The notes beneath the pieces were generated by a model that was not told the DNA's origin, ran no database searches, and worked only from the letters and a program-made list of their open reading frames with translations. The position numbers and the translations under genes are program-made. This document shows, in pieces, positions 8,171-15,072 of a stretch of 18,675 nucleotides of DNA (position 1 is the first letter of the stretch; each line of letters opens with the position of its first letter). Source of the stretch: an uncultured Clostridia bacterium (lineage in GTDB: Bacteria > Bacillota > Clostridia > Oscillospirales > Ruminococcaceae); assembly GCA_946563605.1 (NCBI GenBank), contig CAMNVW010000011.1, forward strand, positions 1-18,675. Reading direction: 5' to 3'.

Positions 8171-8271
8171 TTCGCTCGTTAGAGAAAAAATAAAAGTTTT
8201 CGTCCACCTTTTTCAAAAGGTGGCGGATTCCAAAGGCAGCGCCTTTGGTAAGGTTTGGGACAACGTCCCAA
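8171..8271 (+). repeat. Hairpin module copy B
   Basis: Copy B of the module: TTCGCTCGTT, AAAAGTTTT, stem CCACCTTTT/AAAAGGTGG (8204-8223), 6-nt spacer, stem CCAAAGGC/GCCTTTGG with loop AGC (8230-8248), and stem TTGGGAC/GTCCCAA with loop AAC (8255-8271). The order and spacing match copy A. Where bases differ in the arms they differ on both sides, so pairing is kept. Confidence 0.7.
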
Positions 8272-8438
8272 CAATAAAACAAAAAAATAAAAAGGTTCGG
8301 GGAAGCGAGCAGTTTCGATGCTGTGGTACGGCAGTACCCCAGCGCAAGCTGGCAGGCTTCGCTCGTGAAGCCGCACTTTGCAGGCTGCGGCAGGCGGCAA
8401 AGGTTTCCTGCTGTAAAAGAAAGGATTGACACAAGAAA

Positions 8439-9440
8439 ATGAATTTTATCGCATTACTGGTGACACTGGTTGTCTCCTTTGTCATTACTTCGGTAATCGG
8501 CATCTGGCTGATTCCGTTTCTGCATAAACTCCGCTACGGACAGACCATTTTGGACATCGGTCCTGCATGGCACAAAAATAAGCAGGGCACCCCGACGATG
8601 GGCGGTATCATGTTCATCATCGGTACGGTCATCGCCGCTTTAGCCGGATGGTGTACCCTGTATTTCTCAGGAACCGGTTTGGCGGACGTTTCGACATACG
8701 GCGGTTTTTATCTGGTCGGCGGTTTTGTGATGGCGCTGGGCTTTGCGCTGATCGGATTTTTGGATGATTACATCAAGGTTGTGAAAAAGCGGAACCTGGG
8801 TCTGAAGGCATGGCAGAAATCCTCTGCACAGCTGATCGTCGCGGTGCTTTACCTTGCGGCGGAGTACATCTTTGCGCCGACAACGATGGTTTGGATTCCG
8901 TTTATCGGAGAATTGAACTTTGGCTTGCTGTACTATCCGATGATGCTGTTTATCATCATCGGCGCGACCAACGGCGTCAATCTGACCGACGGCATCGACG
9001 GTCTGGCGGCTTCGGTCACGATGGTTGCAGGCATGGGATTTATGGTCATCGCGGCAATCAAGGGCTTCTCTCAGATGGATTTGATGGCGGCGGCGCTGGC
9101 AGGCGGCTGTCTTGGCTTTTTGGTTTGGAATTTCCATCCGGCAAAGGTGTTCATGGGCGATACCGGCTCGATGTTCCTCGGCGGCATGGTGGTGGCGCTG
9201 GCGTTTGGTCTGCGTATCCCGTTTGTATTGATTTTTATTGGCATTATTTATGTGATTGAAACACTGTCCGATATTATCCAGATCGGCAGCGTCAAACTGA
9301 CCGGCAAAAGAGTGTTCAAGATGGCGCCTATCCACCATCATTTTGAAATGTCCGGCTGGAGCGAAGTGAAGATCGTCACGGTCTTTTCTGCGGTGACAGC
9401 GGTGGGATGCCTGATTGCGGTGCTGTCAGTGCTCGCATAA
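8439..9440 (+). CDS. mraY: Phospho-N-acetylmuramoyl-pentapeptide transferase MraY
   Basis: MraY transfers phospho-MurNAc-pentapeptide to undecaprenyl phosphate in the membrane, making lipid I. The 333-residue protein is rich in membrane helices (about ten), as the family requires. Signature stretches are GPAWHKNKQGTPTMGG near residue 45, the aspartate motif FLDDYIKVVKKRNLGLKAWQK near 109-129, NLTDGIDGLA near 183, FMGDTGSMFLGG near 242, and MAPIHHHFE near 292, all intact. The ATG at 8439 has AAAGGA about 13 bp upstream. The gene opens a second block after the hairpin mosaic. Only 44 bp separate it from ftsW; murD, which usually sits between them, is absent. Confidence 0.97.
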   Translation: MNFIALLVTLVVSFVITSVIGIWLIPFLHKLRYGQTILDIGPAWHKNKQGTPTMGGIMFIIGTVIAALAGWCTLYFSGTGLADVSTYGGFYLVGGFVMALGFALIGFLDDYIKVVKKRNLGLKAWQKSSAQLIVAVLYLAAEYIFAPTTMVWIPFIGELNFGLLYYPMMLFIIIGATNGVNLTDGIDGLAASVTMVAGMGFMVIAAIKGFSQMDLMAAALAGGCLGFLVWNFHPAKVFMGDTGSMFLGGMVVALAFGLRIPFVLIFIGIIYVIETLSDIIQIGSVKLTGKRVFKMAPIHHHFEMSGWSEVKIVTVFSAVTAVGCLIAVLSVLA

Positions 9441-9484
9441 ACTGACGTAATCTAAAAATTTTGGCAGGAAGGGCGGCGAAAGGC

Positions 9485-10819
9485 TTGAAGAAAAAGCAGG
9501 ATCATCTTGCAGATAAAAACCGTGCTGCAAAACAGGGCAAACGTTCCGCGAACAATGTGGTGGCATATCCGGGCAACAGCTCCTTTGAACAGCGAAAGCG
9601 GTACAATCAGCCGCAAAGGCTTACTGTGAAAAACAGATCGGGCAAAAAGACTGCAAAATACCGGAATGAAAGTCACCTGAACCAACGGGTCACGCCTTTG
9701 TATATTTGGGGAGATTTTGACGTCCCGTTTTTGCTTTTGACGCTGGCTCTGCTGGGGTTTGGTCTGGTTATGCTGTTTTCGGCAAGCTATGCCCGCGCTT
9801 ATTACTACGAGGATAGCAGCTTTTACTATATCCGCCGCCAGATTATATGGTCGATCATCGGTATCACCGGTATGATCGCGGCGTCCTTTGTAAACTACCA
9901 TTTTCTAAGAAAATTTGTCTGGTTGCTGTATGCGGGGTCGATTGCGCTTTGCTTGGTATGTTATGTGTTTGACCCATACAACGGAGCAAGAAGATGGATC
10001 TATATAGGCAGCTTTAGTTTTCAACCGTCGGAGATCGGCAAATTTGCGCTGATTTTGCTTTTTGCCCACCTGATGAGCAAGGATCAGGATAAGATGCACC
10101 GGCTGTGGGAGGGTACGCTGCGTTATCTGTTTTTGTTTGGCGGTATGGCGGTGGTTGTTGTATTCCAGCCGCATCTGTCCGCAACTTTGCTGCTGTTGGG
10201 TATTACCGGAGCAATGCTTTTGGTTGGCGGAGCAAAGCTTTCCCACCTGTTTACCTTGGGCGGCATCGGTGTTGCCGGTATCGCGGCGATGGTTGTGACG
10301 ATGTGGGGCTTTTTCTCGGATCAGTTTGCCCATGTATTGGTTCGACTGACCTACTGGCTGGATCCGTTTTCCACCACCGACTGGGGTGCGTATCAGACCA
10401 AACAGTCGCTGATGGCGATCGGTTCGGGCGGACTGCTGGGACTGGGGCTGGGAGAATCCAGACAGAAGCAGCTGTATCTGCCGGAGGTACAGAACGACTT
10501 TGTATTTGCAGTCGTCTGTGAGGAGCTGGGCTTTGTGGGAGCCTGCATCATCATTATTTTGTTCGCACTTTGGATTTGGCGCGGCTACACCATCGCTCTG
10601 CACGCGAAAGACCGTTTTGGCTCGCTGATTGCGGTCGGCATCACTACACAGATTGGAATGCAGGCGATGCTGAACATCGCGGTTGTAACCAATACGATCC
10701 CAAACACCGGAATCAGTCTGCCGATGTTCTCCTACGGCGGCACGTCGCTGTGCATGATTTTGGGTGAGCTGGGCATTTTGCTGGCGGTATCGCGGCAGGG
10801 AATTTATGAGAAGGAGTGA
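9485..10819 (+). CDS. ftsW: SEDS peptidoglycan polymerase FtsW/SpoVE
   Basis: FtsW polymerises lipid II into glycan strands at the septum with its partner PBP. The protein has about ten membrane helices and SEDS signatures: NGARRWIYIG and FQPSEIGKFA, WLDPFSTTDWGAYQTKQSL, IGSGGLLGLGLGESRQKQ, LPEVQNDFVFAVVCEELGF and PNTGISLPMFSYGGTSL. No ATG exists near the start. TTG at 9485 is chosen because AGGAAGGG (9466-9473) lies 11 bp ahead; the frame is also open from a TTG at 9461 that lacks a ribosome-binding site. Either way the protein begins with an unusually long, strongly basic cytoplasmic tail of about 76 residues before the first helix. Position before murG favours FtsW/SpoVE over RodA. Confidence 0.93.
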   Translation: MKKKQDHLADKNRAAKQGKRSANNVVAYPGNSSFEQRKRYNQPQRLTVKNRSGKKTAKYRNESHLNQRVTPLYIWGDFDVPFLLLTLALLGFGLVMLFSASYARAYYYEDSSFYYIRRQIIWSIIGITGMIAASFVNYHFLRKFVWLLYAGSIALCLVCYVFDPYNGARRWIYIGSFSFQPSEIGKFALILLFAHLMSKDQDKMHRLWEGTLRYLFLFGGMAVVVVFQPHLSATLLLLGITGAMLLVGGAKLSHLFTLGGIGVAGIAAMVVTMWGFFSDQFAHVLVRLTYWLDPFSTTDWGAYQTKQSLMAIGSGGLLGLGLGESRQKQLYLPEVQNDFVFAVVCEELGFVGACIIIILFALWIWRGYTIALHAKDRFGSLIAVGITTQIGMQAMLNIAVVTNTIPNTGISLPMFSYGGTSLCMILGELGILLAVSRQGIYEKE

Positions 10820-10868
10820 CGGAACACCGTCTCCAATAAAAGCGAATTTCTGAAAAGGAATGATGAAT

Positions 10869-12011
10869 ATGAAGATACTGTTTGCCTGCGGCGGCACAGG
10901 GGGACATATCAATCCGGCAATCGCGATTGCGTCTACCCTCAAAGCAAAACAGCCGGATGCGCAGATTTTATTTGCGGGCAATCCGAAGGGAATGGAAGCC
11001 AAGCTGGTTCCGCAGGCTGGTTTCGACTTTGCGCCGATCACGATCAAAGGCTTTCAGCGCAAATTAAGCTGGTTTAATATCAAGTACAATATTTCGTCGG
11101 TGTTTTATCTGACGACCGCTTCGGCGAGGTCAAAACGGCTGATTGAAAAATTCGGTCCCGATCTGGTCGTGGGTACCGGCGGCTATGTCAGCGGTCCCAT
11201 CCTGCGCAAAGCGGCGCAGATGGGCATTAAGACGGTCAGCCACGAATCCAACGCCTTCCCGGGTGTGACGACCAAGCTGCTGTCCAAATATGTGGATGAA
11301 ATTTTGCTCGCGGTGCCGGAAGCAAAAAAATATCTGCATCAGGGCTGCAAAGAAGTGGTCGTGGGAAATCCGGTCAGAGAATCCATCGTTTATGCCGACC
11401 GGCAAAAGGCGAGGGAAAAACTGAAGGTAGGCGATAAAATCTGCATCGTTTCCTTTGGCGGCAGTCAGGGAGCGCACCGGCTCAATCAGGCGATGGCGGA
11501 CCTGATGGCGTGGCACACAAAGCCTGGCAGCGATTTTGCAGGCAAAATCCATCATATCCATGCTACCGGCAAGTACGGCGTGGAGGACTTTCCCCAGATG
11601 CTCACAGAACGCGGCGCGCAGTTTCAAAACAATCCGAACGTGGATATTCGGGAATACATCAACGATATGGACGATTGCCTTGCAGCAGCGGATCTGGTGA
11701 TTTGCCGCGCAGGAGCTTCTACCTTGTCGGAGCTGGAGGCTGCCGGCAGAGCGTCGATCCTGATCCCGTCGCCGAATGTGGCGGAAAACCACCAGTATCA
11801 TAACGGCATGGTGCTTGTAAAAAATGAAGCGGCAGTGCTGATCGAGGAAAAAGATTTGACAGGGGAAACGCTGTGCAAAACGGTGGAAGAGCTTGTCCGC
11901 GACCCGAACAGACTGCGCACCCTTTCCCAAAATGCGCAAAAGCTTGCGCGCATCGATGCCAACGAAAGAATTTATGAGGAACTGATGAGGGTGCTCCGCC
12001 AGAAAAAATAA
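10869..12011 (+). CDS. murG: UDP-GlcNAc:lipid I N-acetylglucosaminyltransferase MurG
   Basis: MurG adds GlcNAc to lipid I at the inner membrane face, giving lipid II. The 380 residues show both GT-B Rossmann halves: N-terminal ACGGTGGHINPA, VVGTGGYVSGPI and HESNAFPGVTTKLLSKY, then C-terminal SFGGSQGAHRLN and ICRAGASTLSELEAAGR with NHQYHN, the UDP-GlcNAc-binding region. ATGs at 10860 and 10863 overlap or crowd the AAAAGGA site at 10853-10859; the ATG at 10869 has 9-bp spacing and gives the normal start MKILFACGGTGGH. It lies 49 bp after ftsW, consistent with one transcript. Confidence 0.97.
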   Translation: MKILFACGGTGGHINPAIAIASTLKAKQPDAQILFAGNPKGMEAKLVPQAGFDFAPITIKGFQRKLSWFNIKYNISSVFYLTTASARSKRLIEKFGPDLVVGTGGYVSGPILRKAAQMGIKTVSHESNAFPGVTTKLLSKYVDEILLAVPEAKKYLHQGCKEVVVGNPVRESIVYADRQKAREKLKVGDKICIVSFGGSQGAHRLNQAMADLMAWHTKPGSDFAGKIHHIHATGKYGVEDFPQMLTERGAQFQNNPNVDIREYINDMDDCLAAADLVICRAGASTLSELEAAGRASILIPSPNVAENHQYHNGMVLVKNEAAVLIEEKDLTGETLCKTVEELVRDPNRLRTLSQNAQKLARIDANERIYEELMRVLRQKK

Positions 12012-12135
12012 AAACGGCGCGGAAAAAAACGGAAAGTGCCCCTCAAAGTGACCAAACCTGCCCTGAACGCATAGTATGAGTTTGTAGAGCAAAAGCCGCT
12101 GCGGCGGCAGCTATGTAGAAAGGGTGCGTGTAAAG

Positions 12136-13413
12136 ATGGAAACTGATCGGTACATAGTTGACGGTCTGCACAGGTTGGACGGCGAGGTCTGGGTACACGG
12201 TGCGAAAAATGCAGCACTTCCGATTTTGGCAGCGTCACTGCTGTGCAACGGCTGTGAAATCAAAAATTGTCCCGAGTTGTCCGATATTCATGCTGCGGAA
12301 AATATCCTGCGGCATTTGGGGTGCAAGCTCCAATGGGATGTGGACAATGACGGAAGCAAGGTGTTGTCGGTGCAGCCGACGGGACCTTTTGTCTGGGATA
12401 TCCCAGACAATTTGATGCGGGAGATGCGCTCCTCCATCGTTTTTCTGGGAGCCATCATCGCAAGATGCAAAAAAGCAAGAATTTCTTATCCGGGAGGATG
12501 CGAGCTGGGTCCAAGACCCATTGACCTTCATCTGTCCTCACTGAAAAAGCTGGGGGTTCAGATTCGGGAGGACTGCGGATATTTGGAGTGCAGCGTCCCT
12601 AAAAAGCTGCACGGCGCGCAGATCACACTGCCGTTTCCGAGCGTCGGCGCGACAGAAAACGTGATGATTGCAGCGTGTCTGGCGCAGGGCGAAACCGTTT
12701 TGCGCAACGCTGCACGCGAGCCGGAGATCCTTGACCTTGCCGCATTTTTAAATGCGTGCGGAGCGAAGATTCGGGTGTTGTCCGACGGGACAATCGCTAT
12801 CAGCGGCGTAGAGCGGCTGGGCAGCTGCCAATACAGAGTGATTCCAGACAGAATCGTCGCAGTGACCTATCTGTGCTGCTGTGCCGCCGCCAAAGGAGAG
12901 ATTTTGCTCAGAGGAACAAAGCCTGACCATTTGAGCGCGGTGCTTCCGGTGCTGGAGGAAATGGGCTGCAAGCTGCGAATCGACGGCGACAGCATCGCCA
13001 TTCGTGCCACAGCGCCGCTGAAAGCAGTCAGCAGCATTTCGACCATGCCGTATCCCGGTTTTCCAACGGATGCTCTGGCGCCGGTAATGGCGGCTGCCTG
13101 TTGTGCGCAGGGTTCCACCATGTTTGTGGAAAACATTTTCCAAGACCGCTTTAAACACGCCTGGGAGCTGTGCCGCATGGGTGCGGACATCAAAGCGGAA
13201 GGCAGAGTGGCGGTCGTACGAGGTGTGGAGCAGCTGCATGGCGCACACGTGCGCTGTACCGATCTGCGCGGCGGCGCGGCATTGGTCACAGCAGCATTGG
13301 GCGCGCATGGGCAGACAGTCATCGAAGATATCCGCCATATCCTGCGCGGATACGAAAATCTGGATGGAACGCTTTGCTCTTTGGGCGCGAAAATCGTCCG
13401 CAGATCACTTTAG
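12136..13413 (+). CDS. murA: UDP-GlcNAc 1-carboxyvinyltransferase MurA
   Basis: MurA transfers enolpyruvate from PEP to UDP-GlcNAc, the first committed step of wall synthesis and the target of fosfomycin. The 425-residue protein carries GAKNAALPILAASLL (K24, N25), the PEP-loop cysteine at C122 in YPGGCELGPRPIDLH, PDHL for the catalytic aspartate, TDLRGGAAL and the final RGYENLDG. The presence of Cys rather than Asp in the loop predicts fosfomycin binding. The stretch PDRIVAVTYLCCCAA differs from the usual PDRIEAGTY. A GTG at 12124 overlaps the AGAAAGGG ribosome site, so the ATG at 12136 is preferred. The 124-bp gap after murG holds no gene and only a small GCCGC/GCGGC hairpin (12095-12108). 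Firmicutes often have two MurA copies; which one this is cannot be told. Confidence 0.95.
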   Translation: METDRYIVDGLHRLDGEVWVHGAKNAALPILAASLLCNGCEIKNCPELSDIHAAENILRHLGCKLQWDVDNDGSKVLSVQPTGPFVWDIPDNLMREMRSSIVFLGAIIARCKKARISYPGGCELGPRPIDLHLSSLKKLGVQIREDCGYLECSVPKKLHGAQITLPFPSVGATENVMIAACLAQGETVLRNAAREPEILDLAAFLNACGAKIRVLSDGTIAISGVERLGSCQYRVIPDRIVAVTYLCCCAAAKGEILLRGTKPDHLSAVLPVLEEMGCKLRIDGDSIAIRATAPLKAVSSISTMPYPGFPTDALAPVMAAACCAQGSTMFVENIFQDRFKHAWELCRMGADIKAEGRVAVVRGVEQLHGAHVRCTDLRGGAALVTAALGAHGQTVIEDIRHILRGYENLDGTLCSLGAKIVRRSL

Positions 13414-13504
13414 AACACAATGGGGCAGACCGGCGGTGTGCAAAGGGATGCGCATCGCAGTCTTGCCCATATGATAAAGGAAAGAAAAAGAAAGGGGTTT
13501 TCTC

Positions 13505-14818
13505 ATGCGTGATGTACAAACTTGTAGTTCACCACAAAAGAAGTCGTTCAGAAAGGCGCGCAGGTACCTGCTGCATTATATCCTGCTGGGTGCGTTTTGT
13601 CTTGCTATTGCGTTTGTAATGTGTTATACCGTGTTTTTTAAAGTAGAAAAAGTTAAAATCAGCGGCTGCACAATGTACAGTGAAACGCAGATCGTAGACG
13701 AGATTGGGGTGAAAAAAGGGGACAGCCTGTTCCGGCTCAATATTTCCAATGCGGAAAAAAAGCTGGTGGGCAAGCTACCATATATCCGCTCGGTCAATAT
13801 CAAAAGACAGTTCCCTACAACGCTGAAGGTTGAGATACAGGAGGAAGAGGTGCTGGGAGCGGTTTACACCGACAGCGGTTTTTCCCTCCTTTCCACAACA
13901 GGAAAGGTATTGCAGACCCAGCTGCTTGCGCTGCCGGAGGGTATCCCGCGCATCGTGGGACTTACAAGTCAGACCTATGATGAGGGAAGCTACCTGAAAA
14001 CCTCGTCAGACAAGGATGCGCAGATCCTGCCGGAAATACCGGTGCTGGCGCAGGTCAGCGAGCAGCTGAAAGCAAACGAATTGGAAGATATTACATATTA
14101 TGATGTGGAGGATGCGCTCAACGTCAAAGTTATGTTGGAGGACAGGCTGTTATTAAAACTTGGCACCGACATGGATATGGATTACAAGATCACTTTTATC
14201 AAAGGAGTGCTGGACGGCAAGGAGAGCGGGGATGAGGAATTTAAAAATGTCCCTGAGGAAGGAACGCTTGACTTTAGTTCACCACCGGCACTGCACGCGC
14301 TTTCGCTCAGCGTCGATAAGGTGAAAAATGAAGAGGCTTATCTGGACTTTGGCATCGATCCGGTAAGCATTACAGAAGGGCATCAGTCGGGGCTGATGCC
14401 GCTGGCATCGCTTCCAGAAGAAATGGAAGAGGACGAAACCGACGGCATACAGGCAGAGGACCAGCAGGAAAAGACACAGGAGCAGGAGGTTCAGCAGATG
14501 AACGCCCAGCCACAGGTCAATACCGCGGCGACGACGCAGGCAAACCAGATCAATCAGATCAACCACAGCGTTGTGCAAAACGTGGCAGGCGGCAATACAG
14601 GGACAACGCAGCAGCCGTCGCAGCAGACAGGCGGCAGTACAGGGACAACGCAGCAGCCGTCGCAGCAGACAGGCGAACAAAACATGAACACTGCACCGTT
14701 GACGGACACACAACAGATGGGCGGACAAAATCCGAATACTGCATCGTCGATGGACACACAGCAGCAAACAGGAGGCACAGTGTTTAATGCGCCAAGTCAG
14801 GCTCCGATTGTCAATTAA
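13505..14818 (+). CDS. ftsQ: Cell division protein FtsQ/DivIB with a long repetitive Q/T-rich tail
   Basis: FtsQ/DivIB is a single-pass septum protein that bridges FtsL/DivIC and the wall synthase. The cytoplasmic N-terminus is basic, the membrane helix is about residues 22-45, and a POTRA domain follows (KVEKVKISGCTMYSETQIV to KRQFPTTLKVEIQEEE, about 46-117). A beta domain (about 118-255) ends in ITYYDVEDALNVKV...YKITFIKGVLD. From about residue 300 to 437 the protein turns acidic and then Q/T/N/G-rich, with two 14-residue repeats at 362-375 and 376-389 and two 16-residue repeats at 391-406 and 407-422. The extension makes it far longer than typical DivIB (about 260-290). AAAGGGG precedes the ATG. 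It lies between murA and ftsZ, as in many Clostridia. Confidence 0.9.
   Translation: MRDVQTCSSPQKKSFRKARRYLLHYILLGAFCLAIAFVMCYTVFFKVEKVKISGCTMYSETQIVDEIGVKKGDSLFRLNISNAEKKLVGKLPYIRSVNIKRQFPTTLKVEIQEEEVLGAVYTDSGFSLLSTTGKVLQTQLLALPEGIPRIVGLTSQTYDEGSYLKTSSDKDAQILPEIPVLAQVSEQLKANELEDITYYDVEDALNVKVMLEDRLLLKLGTDMDMDYKITFIKGVLDGKESGDEEFKNVPEEGTLDFSSPPALHALSLSVDKVKNEEAYLDFGIDPVSITEGHQSGLMPLASLPEEMEEDETDGIQAEDQQEKTQEQEVQQMNAQPQVNTAATTQANQINQINHSVVQNVAGGNTGTTQQPSQQTGGSTGTTQQPSQQTGEQNMNTAPLTDTQQMGGQNPNTASSMDTQQQTGGTVFNAPSQAPIVN
14588..14671 (+). repeat. Two 42-bp tandem repeats in ftsQ
   Basis: Unit 14588-14629 and unit 14630-14671 are in frame and differ by one base (AAT versus AGT, at 14595). Each encodes GG(N/S)TGTTQQPSQQT. 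Near identity at the DNA level points to recent duplication or slippage. Confidence 0.9.
14675..14770 (+). repeat. Two diverged 48-bp tandem repeats in ftsQ
   Basis: Units at 14675-14722 and 14723-14770 each encode 16 residues of the pattern (E/G)QN(M/P)NTAxxxDTQQ. They are more diverged than the preceding 42-bp pair and so appear older. They directly follow that pair in the extracytoplasmic tail. Confidence 0.8.
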
Positions 14819-15072
14819 AGGAAGAATCTTTGGTCAAATGGCATAGAAATAACATGAAGTAATTTGCTATTTTTAGAATTTGTCTTTTTTATCAAAAAAT
14901 CTATTGAAAAATTCATCAAAATCTGATAGTTTATATATGGATACTTTTGTCCTCGCAGTAAAGTGTTGGAAATTTCAGAATCATATTGCAGGAAAAAAAG
15001 TAAACGGGATAAATTTTAGTGATAGCTTTGCATCTTATATGCTGGAGATAAAACTTAGGAGGAACAAGAAAA
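14819..15072 (+). promoter_or_regulatory. AT-rich leader ahead of ftsZ
   Basis: This 254-bp gap is clearly AT-richer than the genes around it and likely holds one or more ftsZ promoters. Candidates are TTGCAG (14986-14991) with ATAAAT (15009-15014) at 17-bp spacing, and TTGTCT (14880-14885) with TATTGA (14902-14907). None is convincing alone. A strong AGGAGGA at 15057-15063 serves ftsZ. A 69-codon frame (14880-15089) runs through it and into ftsZ, with no ribosome site and no recognisable family; it is not called. Confidence 0.4.

Larger units (their letters stand above)
7794..8438. repeat. 645-bp gene-free hairpin mosaic between murF and mraY
   Basis: No believable gene is seen here. The stretch is packed with short perfect inverted repeats: CCGGCT/AGCCGG 7795-7809, GACAA/TTGTC 7811-7826, TTCGCTC/GAGCGAA 7881-7898, CCAGAGT/ACTCTGG 7940-7956, TCGCACTC/GAGTGCGA 7957-7976, a 14-bp stem 8009-8043, CCGAAAA/TTTTCGG 8070-8098, CAGAT/ATCTG 8102-8114, GTGTTG/CAACAC 8155-8168, CCACCTTTT/AAAAGGTGG 8204-8223, CCAAAGGC/GCCTTTGG 8230-8248, TTGGGAC/GTCCCAA 8255-8271, GGTAC/GTACC 8325-8338, CCAGC-GCAA-GCTGG 8339-8352 and GGCTTC/GAAGCC 8355-8372. 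TTCGCTCGT occurs three times (7881, 8171, 8358). Most stems are not followed by T-runs, so they are not ordinary terminators. Open frames across it on both strands resemble no known family and simply read through the palindromes. Confidence 0.8.

Noticed and set aside
8426..8431. Perfect TTGACA just before mraY
   Set aside because: No -10 lies at 16-18 bp, and any start would fall inside mraY.
8010..8432. Open frames of 139 codons (+) and 169 codons (-) in the murF-mraY gap
   Set aside because: They read straight through palindromes, match no family I know, lack ribosome sites and have repeat-like composition.
7794..8438. CRISPR array in the murF-mraY gap
   Set aside because: The palindromes differ from one another; there are no regular identical repeats with spacers.
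9905..11047. 380-codon - strand frame over ftsW and murG
   Set aside because: It is the shadow of two secure genes with no recognisable domain.
12070..12080. CATAGTATGAG as a sporulation sigma -10 before murA
   Set aside because: There is no matching -35 at the right distance.
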